Assembly: GCA_001802375.1 (NCBI GenBank) | Contig: MGXK01000015.1 | Coordinates: 1 to 36,958 of the forward strand | Length of the DNA: 36,958 nucleotides | Source of the DNA: Gammaproteobacteria bacterium RBG_16_51_14 | GTDB taxonomy: Bacteria; Pseudomonadota; Gammaproteobacteria; Eutrophobiales; Eutrophobiaceae | Direction of reading: 5' to 3' | In this document: one piece after another, positions 1 through 8,044 of the stretch | Layout: each line of letters starts with the position of its first letter | Position numbering within the stretch: the first letter of the stretch is position 1 | The notes under the pieces: generated by a model | The model's database searches: none | What the model was told of the DNA's origin: nothing | What the model saw: the letters and a program-made list of their open reading frames with translations, nothing else | Position numbers and translations under genes: made by a program

Positions 1-455
1 ATGCGGCACAAAGCTGGACGCACCCGCGTCGCGTTATTGCCAAGATCGAATACACCGACAAAGGCCCGAACCCCCGCTATATTGTCACCAATCTGGAGGG
101 GGAGGCGCCAGCGTTGTACGAACGCCTCTACTGTGCGCGGGGGGATATGGAGAACCGGATTAAAGAACAACAACTGGATCTGTTCGCCGACCGCACCAGT
201 TGTCAGCGCTGGTGGCCCAATCAGTTTCGGCTCTTGCTGTCTTCCCTGGCCTACACCTTATTGGAGGCCCTGCGCCGCCTGGCATTACAAGGCACCGAGC
301 TGGCCAATGCCTATGTCGGTACGCTACGGTTAAAACTTCTCAAGATCGGCGCGGTGGTCATGAAAAACACACGGCGGATCCGCCTTCTGTTATCCAGTGC
401 TTGTCCATATCAGGAGCTGTTCTTTCACGTCGCCGCCAAACTCGCGCCCGGATAG
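1..455 (+). CDS. IS1380-type transposase, C-terminal fragment (cut by window edge)
   Basis: The reading frame is open from base 3 to the TAG at 453-455 with no start inside the window, so this is the end of a longer gene. The protein reads as the C-terminal part of a DDE transposase: the stretch IVTNLEGEAPALYERLYCAR, then GDMENRIKEQQLDLFADRTS, then RWWPNQFRLLLSSLAYTLLE. This order (YxxRGxxENxIKE followed by an NQFRL segment) is what I know from the IS1380 family, where the E of the ENRIKE segment is the last catalytic acidic residue. An ATG at 114 opens the same frame but lies inside the conserved region and is not a real start. Whether the full element is intact cannot be judged from here. 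Confidence 0.85.
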   Translation, partial: AAQSWTHPRRVIAKIEYTDKGPNPRYIVTNLEGEAPALYERLYCARGDMENRIKEQQLDLFADRTSCQRWWPNQFRLLLSSLAYTLLEALRRLALQGTELANAYVGTLRLKLLKIGAVVMKNTRRIRLLLSSACPYQELFFHVAAKLAPG

Positions 456-690
456 TTCACGCGTATTCCCTTTGAGCAACGTGTTTTTGCAAACACGACG
501 GCAAGCCATGCCCGAAAATCACGCAACGGCATTTTGGACCGCGTAAACCTGTGATAACAGCTTCGCGTTTCGTTCAAAATGGAGTCAACACGAATAACAA
601 CACACTGTAATCTGTGTTCAGTAACAAAAAATCAGGTTCCGTAACAAAAATAGGGCAACATCAAGACTGCTCATGCAATATGCGGGTTAA
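1..690 (+). mobile_element. Right end of an IS1380-type insertion sequence (approximate boundary)
   Basis: The transposase fragment ends at 455 and is followed by 231 bases with no convincing gene. IS1380-type elements usually carry a non-coding stretch of this size after the transposase. I place the outer end near 689-690, at the sequence ATGCGGGTTA, because it resembles my memory of the ends of several such elements. The left end is outside the window, so the inverted repeat cannot be checked. The boundary is inference; the presence of the element is not. Confidence 0.5.
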
Positions 691-704
691 TCCCGTATTT
701 TTTT
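680..704 (+). terminator. Possible rho-independent terminator
   Basis: A 7-bp stem (ATGCGGG at 680-686 with CCCGTAT at 692-698, one G-U pair) encloses a 5-base loop and runs directly into a T-tract at 698-704. It is oriented to stop plus-strand transcription leaving the transposase. It overlaps the 3' end of the minus-strand gene that ends at 687. Confidence 0.45.
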
Positions 705-1025
705 ATACAAATGTGGTATAGAAGATATGTCTCCTGCCTTCATATAACGTTCTTCTCCATCCATCGCAGTGATATTTTCATAGACACCTTCATCGCGTTT
801 AACCAGTTTTGTAAAACCGGCTGCTTTGAGTTCTGAAGCGCCTATAGAGGTGCTGATGCAGGGTGGGTGTATCACCCTTCTTACCGGTGCCGTGAATTTG
901 GTATTCCCCATTGTGATCTGTGCTGCATAGCACACTTCACCCCATGTTTTTAATTCAATATCTGCACTGTGGCTGACTTCAATCGTGCGATTATTTTCTG
1001 CACAATAATAATCATAGCGTGGCAT
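687..1025 (-). CDS. FmdB-like small protein, zinc-ribbon cysteines mostly lost
   Basis: The 112-residue product starts MPRYDYYC and continues with a TIEVSHS segment, LKTWGEVCYAA and APVRRVI. That pattern (MPxYxYxC, then VSHS) is the start of the FmdB zinc-ribbon family, often annotated as putative regulators. A true FmdB ribbon has two CxxC pairs. Here only isolated cysteines remain (C8, C32, C56), so zinc binding by the usual motif is unlikely. The gene lies 132 bases downstream of the SoxH-like gene on the same strand. Its stop codon (TAA, 689-687) lies at the presumed end of the insertion sequence, so the C-terminus may be altered. Function unknown. Confidence 0.6.
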   Translation of the reverse strand: MPRYDYYCAENNRTIEVSHSADIELKTWGEVCYAAQITMGNTKFTAPVRRVIHPPCISTSIGASELKAAGFTKLVKRDEGVYENITAMDGEERYMKAGDISSIPHLYKKIRD

Positions 1026-1157
1026 GACACATCACCTTAGTTCCCTGACAACAGAAAACTCAAATACCATAAAAAGTGGCAATATTAATATTGCGTTACA
1101 GGACATATTTTTCAAGAGAACATGAGCAATAGAAAAATATATTTACCATAACCCGGT

Positions 1158-2153
1158 TTATTCCCATTCGAGTCCGGTAAATGCTTTTATTACATTTGCT
1201 TTGTGGTGCTGTTCGTGCAAAAGCCAGTGTACTTTTTCATCATTACCGATCAGTTCCAGTGCTTCGTCAAGAAAGAGGCCATCTGCGATGGCCTGACGAG
1301 TTTCAGTAAGCAGGGTGTCGAGATATCTTTTCTGATCCTGCATTGCCTCAGACAGATTTTTTGCCGTGGTACCATGTCCGGGTATCACGAGACTTACATG
1401 CAGGGTTTTAAGCGACTCCATCACCTTTAACCAACCTTTCAGGTCACCTGTGAGTGAAGGTATACGTTCCCTGAACAACAGATCACCTGCCCAGAGAGTT
1501 CCGGTTTTTTCATCTAGTACCGTCAGGTCACTGTAGCTGTGGGCTGTCGGATAGGCTGTCAGTACCAGCTTACGGTCACCAATATCCAGTTCTTTCGTGT
1601 CTGTAACACCAATTCCGGGTCCGATAATTGAGTTAGTTGATGGATTAGGGCCAAGATCATTCAGGTATTGTTCTAGGAAAAAAGAGCGGTTTCCCTCGAT
1701 TTCGGCCTTGAGGGTTTCATTACCAACAAATTCCGGGTGTTCGTCGACAAAAGACAGGTTGCCGAGGACATGATCGAAATGAATATGGGTATTGATGACA
1801 TAACAAACTGGTTTATCTGTTGTTTCTTGTATTGCCTTATGCAAATTACTCCCGATTGTCACAGAACCACCTGTATCGATAACTGCAGTACACTTGTCCC
1901 CGATTATGAATCCGATGTTGGCAATATCATCATGCTGTTTATCTTCAAAAGTGACATGAACACCCTTATGCAGGTATATGCCGGGAGCCACTTCACTGAT
2001 ATTAAATATGTCTGTATCAGGCGCAGTTGATGATGCACTCGTAACTGATAGTGTGAAAATCATGAGTGCAATTACTGGGTAGTTCAGGAAATTACTTATT
2101 TCAGAATAAGATAGCCTGATCTTCCTTAAATTAAGTGATTTGCTTCTTTTCAC
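1158..2153 (-). CDS. Exported SoxH-like metallo-beta-lactamase-fold hydrolase
   Basis: This 331-residue protein has a basic N-terminus followed by a hydrophobic stretch (about residues 23-40) ending SVTSASSTA, which fits a Sec signal peptide, so it probably works in the periplasm. The zinc site of the metallo-beta-lactamase fold is complete: THIHFDH gives H123, H125, D127 and H128; then H205 in PTAHSYSD, D224 in LWAGDLLF, and H260 in IPGHG. The segments VAPGIYLHKGVH, IANIGFIIGDKC and AVIDTGGS match my memory of the SoxH-like proteins called quinoprotein relay system zinc metallohydrolase. The substrate is unknown. It follows the TetR gene by 19 bases on the same strand, so the two are probably one operon. 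No quinoprotein dehydrogenase or sox gene lies nearby. M31 is a weaker alternative start. Confidence 0.85.
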   Translation of the reverse strand: MKRSKSLNLRKIRLSYSEISNFLNYPVIALMIFTLSVTSASSTAPDTDIFNISEVAPGIYLHKGVHVTFEDKQHDDIANIGFIIGDKCTAVIDTGGSVTIGSNLHKAIQETTDKPVCYVINTHIHFDHVLGNLSFVDEHPEFVGNETLKAEIEGNRSFFLEQYLNDLGPNPSTNSIIGPGIGVTDTKELDIGDRKLVLTAYPTAHSYSDLTVLDEKTGTLWAGDLLFRERIPSLTGDLKGWLKVMESLKTLHVSLVIPGHGTTAKNLSEAMQDQKRYLDTLLTETRQAIADGLFLDEALELIGNDEKVHWLLHEQHHKANVIKAFTGLEWE

Positions 2154-2172
2154 TGGTATTTCTCCAAAGACT

Positions 2173-2757
2173 TTATCGTCCTGTGCTTGTATTCAAAGTC
2201 GCAAGAAGCTGCCTGATGACTTGTTCAAAATGATGACTGTCATTAAGTATCCGGGCAGTCATCATGCCCCCCTCAAGAACAGCAAACACTACCTTGGCCT
2301 GATCTTCAGGAGGACCGTCAAATTTCAGGCTGCCTGCCTCACGCCCTCTGGTTAATACATGTGTGAGCCATTGTTCAATGTCTCTGATAAATCCCATAAC
2401 CTCTTCAACAATTTCGGGGGGCAATGTAACGATATCAATAGCCAGCATGCCACACAGGCACATCCGGTTTCCCCGTGCCAGGGTTTGAATAAACAAATTA
2501 GTAAACTGTTGCAATTTCATCGAAGCATCGTCAATATCCCGATCAATATGGTGTAATTCATCCTTGAACCGGCTTTTGTAATCGACGATGAGGAATTTGC
2601 CCAGATCACTCTTTCTGGGAAAGTAATAGTGTATGCTGGCAGTCTTGATCCCAATCCGCTCAGCAATAGTTCGGTAGCTGAAACCGTTATAACCTTTTGA
2701 CTGGATCAGCGACAATGCCGTGTTGAGTATCATTTGTTGGGTTGATTCAACTGTCAT
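2173..2757 (-). CDS. TetR/AcrR-family transcriptional regulator
   Basis: The 194-residue product opens with a TetR-type helix-turn-helix at about residues 8-55: ILNTALSLIQSKGYNGFSYR, then IAERIGIKTASIHYYFPRKS, the classic recognition helix followed by YYFPRKSDL. The rest is the variable ligand-binding domain, which contains the short cysteine pair MCLCGM. It is the first gene of a probable two-gene operon with the SoxH-like hydrolase, and a perfect 24-bp palindrome lies 31 bases upstream of the start codon. I infer that it represses its own operon through that site and that the ligand is tied to the hydrolase substrate. The ligand itself cannot be read from the sequence. Confidence 0.9.
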   Translation of the reverse strand: MTVESTQQMILNTALSLIQSKGYNGFSYRTIAERIGIKTASIHYYFPRKSDLGKFLIVDYKSRFKDELHHIDRDIDDASMKLQQFTNLFIQTLARGNRMCLCGMLAIDIVTLPPEIVEEVMGFIRDIEQWLTHVLTRGREAGSLKFDGPPEDQAKVVFAVLEGGMMTARILNDSHHFEQVIRQLLATLNTSTGR

Positions 2758-2787
2758 TTTTCTATATTTGTCAGTGCCTATGGGAAC

Positions 2788-2811
2788 AGTCTATCTACTA
2801 GTAGATAGACT
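2788..2811. promoter_or_regulatory. 24-bp perfect palindrome, probable TetR operator
   Basis: The half-site AGTCTATCTACT is followed immediately by its exact reverse complement, giving an uninterrupted 24-bp palindrome. It lies between the divergent TetR gene (start 2757) and the YdcH-like gene (start 2937). TetR-family dimers commonly bind palindromes of this length just upstream of their own gene. A role in controlling the plus-strand gene is also possible. Confidence 0.65.
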
Positions 2812-2936
2812 ATCAAGTCGTAATGTGTCCCTCGGAACTGGATGATCGCGCCCGATTAGTCTAATTTACATTATGTACATGGTGTATTTTCCACAACCAA
2901 CATATCGTTTATTCAGAACAGACGATAGGGGGGATT

Positions 2937-3164
2937 ATGTTCGAATTTGATCAGAATATTGTTGATTCATTGCTAGGTGAGAATAACGACTTTAAACGTC
3001 TCTATGAAAAGCATGGGGAATTAAAAAAACGTGTCAAGGAAGCCAATCTCGGTGCAACGCCAGTTGATCATTTTGTACTCGAAGATATGAAAAAAGAAAA
3101 ATTAATGCTGAAAGACCAGATGGCCGCGATGATTGAAGATTACCGTCGACGGGTGGAGGCCTGA
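2937..3164 (+). CDS. YdcH-family (DUF465) small coiled-coil protein
   Basis: The 75-residue product is almost entirely charged helix. It has the DUF465/YdcH layout: an N-terminal FEFDQNIVDSLLGENNDFKR segment, then LYEKHGELKKRVKE, then EDMKKEKLMLKDQMAAMIED. These proteins are short, widespread in proteobacteria and of unknown function. A purine-rich ribosome-binding site (GATAGGGGGG) precedes the ATG. The gene stands alone and ends before a strong terminator shared with the convergent TauE-like gene. Confidence 0.8.
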   Translation: MFEFDQNIVDSLLGENNDFKRLYEKHGELKKRVKEANLGATPVDHFVLEDMKKEKLMLKDQMAAMIEDYRRRVEA

Positions 3165-3212
3165 TAATAATTGGCTGGTCAATAAGGCTTACGAAAATAT
3201 CAGATCAAAATC

Positions 3213-3250
3213 AAAACCCTGCATAATAATCATGATTATGCAGGGTTTTT
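3213..3250. terminator. Bidirectional rho-independent terminator
   Basis: A perfect 15-bp stem (AAAACCCTGCATAAT at 3213-3227, its reverse complement at 3235-3249) encloses a 7-base loop. A run of A on one side and T on the other makes it usable from both strands. It sits between the convergent YdcH-like and TauE-like genes. Confidence 0.9.
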
Positions 3251-3300
3251 CGTTGTTCTGTATATATTTTATGGGCAAAAACAAATAAGCGTTTTTTAAA

Positions 3301-4089
3301 CTACATCGCCAGACGTACGCCAATCATCAGTAACATGCTTGCCAGTATGGGACGTACAAGCCTGTCTGGTAGTTGTGTCCCAACATGACTTCCAACATAG
3401 ATCCCGGGAAGTGAACCGACCAGAAGATTTGCCAGCAGGATGTAATCGACTGTCCCCAGATGGACATGGCCAAGACCGGCAATTGCCGTAATGGGTACCG
3501 CGTGTGCAATATCAGTCCCGACAATGGCGATAGCACGCATCCTTGGGTACAGAAAAAATAGAAAGGCAGCGCCAAGTGCGCCAGCACCGACGGAGGAGAA
3601 GGTTACAAGAGTCCCGATCATGGCACCGGCAATGATTGTCATGGGTTTTCTCAGGCGTTGATGCAATACGTGGATGCCGGACAGGTGCTCATTACGGCTG
3701 AGTATTTGCAACTTGTTTTTAAATAACAGGACAAGTGATGTAAGAATGAGGGCGATACTCAAAATGGTTGTTATAAGACGTTCAGAGTTAATGCCGCTTT
3801 CACCAAGATGTTTGAGTATGAGGATGGAGATCAGAGTAGCGGGAATGCTGCCAAGAGCCATCAGAAAAACGATTTTCCATTCTATATTGCTGTGTTTATG
3901 ATGCACAAAAACGCCACCTGATTTGGTTATGGCGGCATATAGCAGATCGGTCCCCACAGCGATGGCAGGTTTGATAGCAAAACCCAGCATAAGGATGGGT
4001 GTCATAAGAGATCCGCCACCCACACCGGTCATACCGACAATAAAACCGACCAGAAATCCAGCAAAGATATAAGCAAAGTCCATAATCAC
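3301..4089 (-). CDS. TauE/SafE-family membrane transporter (probable sulfite or organosulfonate exporter)
   Basis: The 262-residue protein is strongly hydrophobic, with about eight membrane segments. It shows the family's two glycine-rich repeats: FLVGFIVGMTGVGGGSLMTP near the N-terminus and GTLVTFSSVGAGALGAA in the second half. Family members export sulfite, sulfoacetate or related anions, though many remain uncharacterised. It is divergent from cysB, with a 130-base AT-rich gap between them, which supports a sulfur substrate and control by CysB. That control is inferred from position only. The start may be M1 or M3. Confidence 0.88.
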   Translation of the reverse strand: MIMDFAYIFAGFLVGFIVGMTGVGGGSLMTPILMLGFAIKPAIAVGTDLLYAAITKSGGVFVHHKHSNIEWKIVFLMALGSIPATLISILILKHLGESGINSERLITTILSIALILTSLVLLFKNKLQILSRNEHLSGIHVLHQRLRKPMTIIAGAMIGTLVTFSSVGAGALGAAFLFFLYPRMRAIAIVGTDIAHAVPITAIAGLGHVHLGTVDYILLANLLVGSLPGIYVGSHVGTQLPDRLVRPILASMLLMIGVRLAM

Positions 4090-4141
4090 CCCAGTTTTCT
4101 ATAGTTATAAAATTGTTCTTATTTTAAGGAAAGATGCTTAA

Positions 4142-5197
<1,056 letters not shown>

Positions 5198-5279
5198 CTA
5201 TGCAGATGGTTAAAAGGAAAACGATGCATAGTTGTCATTTTCAGGATTGTATCAAAGGCGACCTGCTGAATCTCGATGC

Positions 5280-5615
5280 CTAGATAAAGTCGATATCGGG
5301 GTTCATATCCATAATCTCGTCAATTTCCTGTTTCTCCGTGGTACTGGTTTTGAACACTTCTTTGACGAATTGAAAATATACTGTATAGATAACAGGCGCC
5401 TTACCTTCGCTTTCAACGATAAAAAAAGGGGCATACGTTATATTATACTTGCGTGCAAGCTGCATACCTCCACTCTCGGGGTCACGCTCATCTGCGATCA
5501 CGATATTGTCTATCTTGTCCAGTAGTGTTTCCTTGCGCAGAAGCTGTTCGACCTCTGTGCACTTGCGACAGGGTGTTCCATCTGCCCTGATTTTTTTGAC
5601 CATTGTGATATACAT
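5280..5615 (-). CDS. Thioredoxin-like protein with a CRKC active site, next to cysH
   Basis: The 111-residue product has one redox motif, CRKC (C16 and C19), after a short beta-strand-like segment (YITMVKKIRADG). A plausible cis-proline follows in YAPFFIV (P63), as in thioredoxin and glutaredoxin folds. It starts 14 bases after cysH on the same strand, with AGGA upstream of the ATG at 5615, so it is co-transcribed. APS and PAPS reductases need a thioredoxin or glutaredoxin to reduce the enzyme's catalytic cysteine. I infer that this is a dedicated electron donor, or a protein that handles a sulfur intermediate. The fold assignment rests on motif and size only. Confidence 0.6.
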   Translation of the reverse strand: MYITMVKKIRADGTPCRKCTEVEQLLRKETLLDKIDNIVIADERDPESGGMQLARKYNITYAPFFIVESEGKAPVIYTVYFQFVKEVFKTSTTEKQEIDEIMDMNPDIDFI

Positions 5616-5629
5616 GAAAACGATCCTGG

Positions 5630-6394
5630 CTAAACAGATTTCTTATCCAGGTTGCCAGGGTGCAGGCCACATTCCTTTGTTGTGGCTTCTTCCCACCACC
5701 AACGGCCTTCCCGCTCATGCTGGTTCGGGAGTACCGGCCGAGTACAGGGTTCACAGCCAATACTGATAAAACCACGCTTGTGAAGTTCATTAAAAGGCAC
5801 ATCGTTTTTGCGGATATACTGCCAGATCTGGTTAGATGTCCAGTTGGAAAGTGGATTAAATTTGATCAGTCTGTTATCGGATGTTGAAAATGTCCCATCA
5901 ATTTCAATAACCGGGACAGCAGCACGGGTATCTGGACTTTGATCTTTGCGTTGCCCGGTAATCCAAGCATCAAGTGTTGCGAGTTTACGTCGTAACGGGC
6001 CAACTTTACGGATACCGCAGCATTCCTTATGTCCATCCTTATAAAAGCTGTAGAGTCCCTTTTCTTTTACCAGCTCTTGTACAGCAGCGGTATCCGGGAA
6101 AAGGACTTCAATCTGGATGTTGTAGTGTTCTCGAACCTGTTCCAGCAAGCGGTAGGTTTCTGTATGTAGTCTGCCTGTGTCAAGGGAAAATACATTAACA
6201 TCCGGATTAATTCTGACGGCCATATCCACCAGGACAACATCATCTGCGCCACTGAATGAAATGGCAAGATTTTCGAAACTGTCCAATGCAAGTTTAATGA
6301 TCTCGGAAGGTTTTTTTTGGTCGTACTCTTCTGCCAGATGATTAACATCAAATGCAATTACAGTCATGTCTTCTCTTCCCGCTAGCTTGCTCAT
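5630..6394 (-). CDS. cysH: Assimilatory APS reductase (CysH, iron-sulfur type)
   Basis: The 254-residue protein belongs to the PAPS/APS reductase family. The nucleotide-binding segment AISFSGADD lies at residues 44-52. It carries the cysteine pairs that bind a [4Fe-4S] cluster in APS-type enzymes: [10 protein letters not shown] (C125, C126) and CEPC (C214, C217). The C-terminal ECGLH (C242) is the catalytic cysteine that carries the sulfite adduct. The double pair indicates an APS-using reductase rather than the cluster-free PAPS type of E. coli, although substrate choice would need testing. It is the first gene of a pair with the thioredoxin-like protein and is divergent from a small unknown gene across an AT-rich gap. 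The product, sulfite, links it to the nearby TauE/SafE exporter and to CysB. Confidence 0.93.
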   Translation of the reverse strand: MSKLAGREDMTVIAFDVNHLAEEYDQKKPSEIIKLALDSFENLAISFSGADDVVLVDMAVRINPDVNVFSLDTGRLHTETYRLLEQVREHYNIQIEVLFPDTAAVQELVKEKGLYSFYKDGHKECCGIRKVGPLRRKLATLDAWITGQRKDQSPDTRAAVPVIEIDGTFSTSDNRLIKFNPLSNWTSNQIWQYIRKNDVPFNELHKRGFISIGCEPCTRPVLPNQHEREGRWWWEEATTKECGLHPGNLDKKSV

Positions 6395-6629
6395 AATCGT
6401 AGGATAGGGATTGTGATATAAAATGTGCGCAATTCTAACAAGCCATTTATATATCTATATAATACTAAGTGTATATATTTATATATAATATTAATATATT
6501 TGCTGTAAGTTTCAGGGATAGCCGGATAAGAAGTGGTGTACTTTAGATGAAGCAGGGTTCTGTCAGGTAATTATTTACAGAAATCGGCATCTATCGATTG
6601 ATTTGTCAAAATTATAGCGGAGATAACCC
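6395..6629. other. AT-rich divergent promoter region upstream of cysH
   Basis: This 235-base gap holds no gene. Its centre (about 6446-6500) is almost pure A and T, with repeated TATATA steps. Activators such as CysB bind degenerate AT-rich sites, so this could be a CysB-dependent promoter for cysH, but no specific site can be read with confidence. Confidence 0.4.
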
Positions 6630-6950
6630 ATGGCTGATGAAACACAAACCACAACCACAAAAGTAAAAACGATGTGGTCCGAGTCGTTACTTGAGAGTTT
6701 ATATGTCGCTTTGGAAAAAAACAAAGCTAACAAAACAATCATAGAAATTATCAGGGACCTAAGGGCAAAAGGTTATCAGAATGACTACCTGATTGAGAAG
6801 GTACAAAAACAGGCGGGAACCACCGCTGCAACGCGTTTGAAGGGCTTGTTAACCGGCGGTGGTAAAGCATCAGCAAAATCAGGGAGAAAACAGGCTGCCC
6901 CCAGGGAGGGGCCGGGTATGCTTACCAGAATCAAAGGTATTTTTAAATAG
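6630..6950 (+). CDS. Small unidentified protein with basic tail
   Basis: I do not recognise this 106-residue protein. It begins with a Thr-rich segment (ADETQTTTTKVK), has a predicted helical middle (SESLLESLYVALEKNKANKT, then IIEIIRDLRAKGYQNDYLIE), and ends in a Gly/Ala/Lys/Arg-rich low-complexity tail finishing MLTRIKGIFK. There is no signal peptide or membrane segment. A GGAG-type ribosome-binding site (AGCGGAGATAACCC) precedes the ATG. The basic tail could bind nucleic acid or a membrane surface; this is inference. It is convergent with the FHA-domain gene, 22 bases away. Confidence 0.65.
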   Translation: MADETQTTTTKVKTMWSESLLESLYVALEKNKANKTIIEIIRDLRAKGYQNDYLIEKVQKQAGTTAATRLKGLLTGGGKASAKSGRKQAAPREGPGMLTRIKGIFK

Positions 6951-6972
6951 CTATTATTACGAAATCAGAAGC

Positions 6973-7851
6973 TCAGAGTGTCTGGTTCGCAAGATACCTG
7001 GCAGCCATAAACGTCCCGTGTGAGGACAGGTCGGTTAATTGCATCCGGTTTTCACCATCGATCTCTATAACGAGATGTAAACGGGATATATCCCTTAACG
7101 CCGGATCCAGCATAACGGTACTGATACTATCCCTGCCAATAACATTGCGGCCCTGTTTCAGGGTATAGTTTCTTCCTGACTGATCAACAAACTGTATCTT
7201 GTCTCCACCAATCAATTTGCACTTGTGTTTGGATAACAGTATCTCGATCTCCCTGCCCGATTTAAGTGAGAGGCTGACCGACTCGCCTTTTGGCAACCGT
7301 TCCAGATCGCCGTTATCTGAGCCACGTTGCAGAGGCTCGAAAAGAGTATTTTCAAGGATCAGAGTTTCTTTAAAGTCGACCCCTGTTCCTTCATCAGATT
7401 CAGCCCTGGTTTTTGTATGTTTCTTTTTTTCAGAATAAAGATATTTGATGATCTCCTGCCGTGAAGAGAGGTATTGCATATACTTCACAAGGGAAATTCG
7501 TCTGAATTCATCCAGTTCTACACCGCCTTCATTCAGGGCGCTGATAATATCCCGCCATCCGTAGTCTTGGGAGAATATTTGCGGATCCATCTCACGTAAG
7601 GCTCGATTGATGCTGCCAGGTTCTTCAATGGATTTTGAGAGTATTGTAACAAAGCGTTTTTCAATTCCCTTGATTGTAAGGGCTTCTTTTTTCAATTCTT
7701 CGGGTGAAAGCTTGACCATAGAGGTGATCTTCTTTGAAGGTACTGATGTCCGTCCCGCCAGGCTGAATTCGAAGTCGGATAGTGAACAAAACTTGAATGT
7801 TTGCTCGCCAATATGCAGCTCGATTGGTTTGGAAAAAAATTTATTAAACAT
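6973..7851 (-). CDS. FHA-domain protein of unknown function
   Basis: The 292-residue protein ends with a forkhead-associated domain at about residues 225-290. Its phosphothreonine-binding signature is visible: NVIGRDSIST, then RDISRLHLVIE, then LTDLSSHGTFMA, matching the GR...SxxH...N/S-GT pattern. The first 220 residues are charged and probably helical, and I do not recognise them; they contain GIEKRFVTILSKSIEEPGS and DEFRRISLVKYMQYLSSRQE. There is no signal peptide, so it is probably cytoplasmic. FHA domains bind phosphothreonine on partner proteins, but no Ser/Thr kinase gene is in the window. A second FHA protein is encoded at 13822-15639. Confidence 0.82.
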   Translation of the reverse strand: MFNKFFSKPIELHIGEQTFKFCSLSDFEFSLAGRTSVPSKKITSMVKLSPEELKKEALTIKGIEKRFVTILSKSIEEPGSINRALREMDPQIFSQDYGWRDIISALNEGGVELDEFRRISLVKYMQYLSSRQEIIKYLYSEKKKHTKTRAESDEGTGVDFKETLILENTLFEPLQRGSDNGDLERLPKGESVSLSLKSGREIEILLSKHKCKLIGGDKIQFVDQSGRNYTLKQGRNVIGRDSISTVMLDPALRDISRLHLVIEIDGENRMQLTDLSSHGTFMAARYLANQTL

Positions 7852-8044
7852 AACTAAATAGCTAATGTTTTGCAGGTAATCGTCAGATTATATGGCAGAT
7901 TTATTTCATCGCCAGTAAATTCTCGGTCAAACTGTGTATCTTTTCACATTTTGTGACAGATGAATTTTAACTGATTGAATTTAATAATAAATCGAATAAA
8001 TCTGTTTTTGAATAAATATAGTTAACTGAGTTTAAACTGTGATA
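7852..8044. other. AT-rich intergenic region
   Basis: This 193-base gap between two minus-strand genes is AT-rich and has repeated AATAAATC/AATAAATA steps around 7985-8020. I see no gene or clear terminator. It probably carries the promoter of the FHA gene. Confidence 0.3.
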
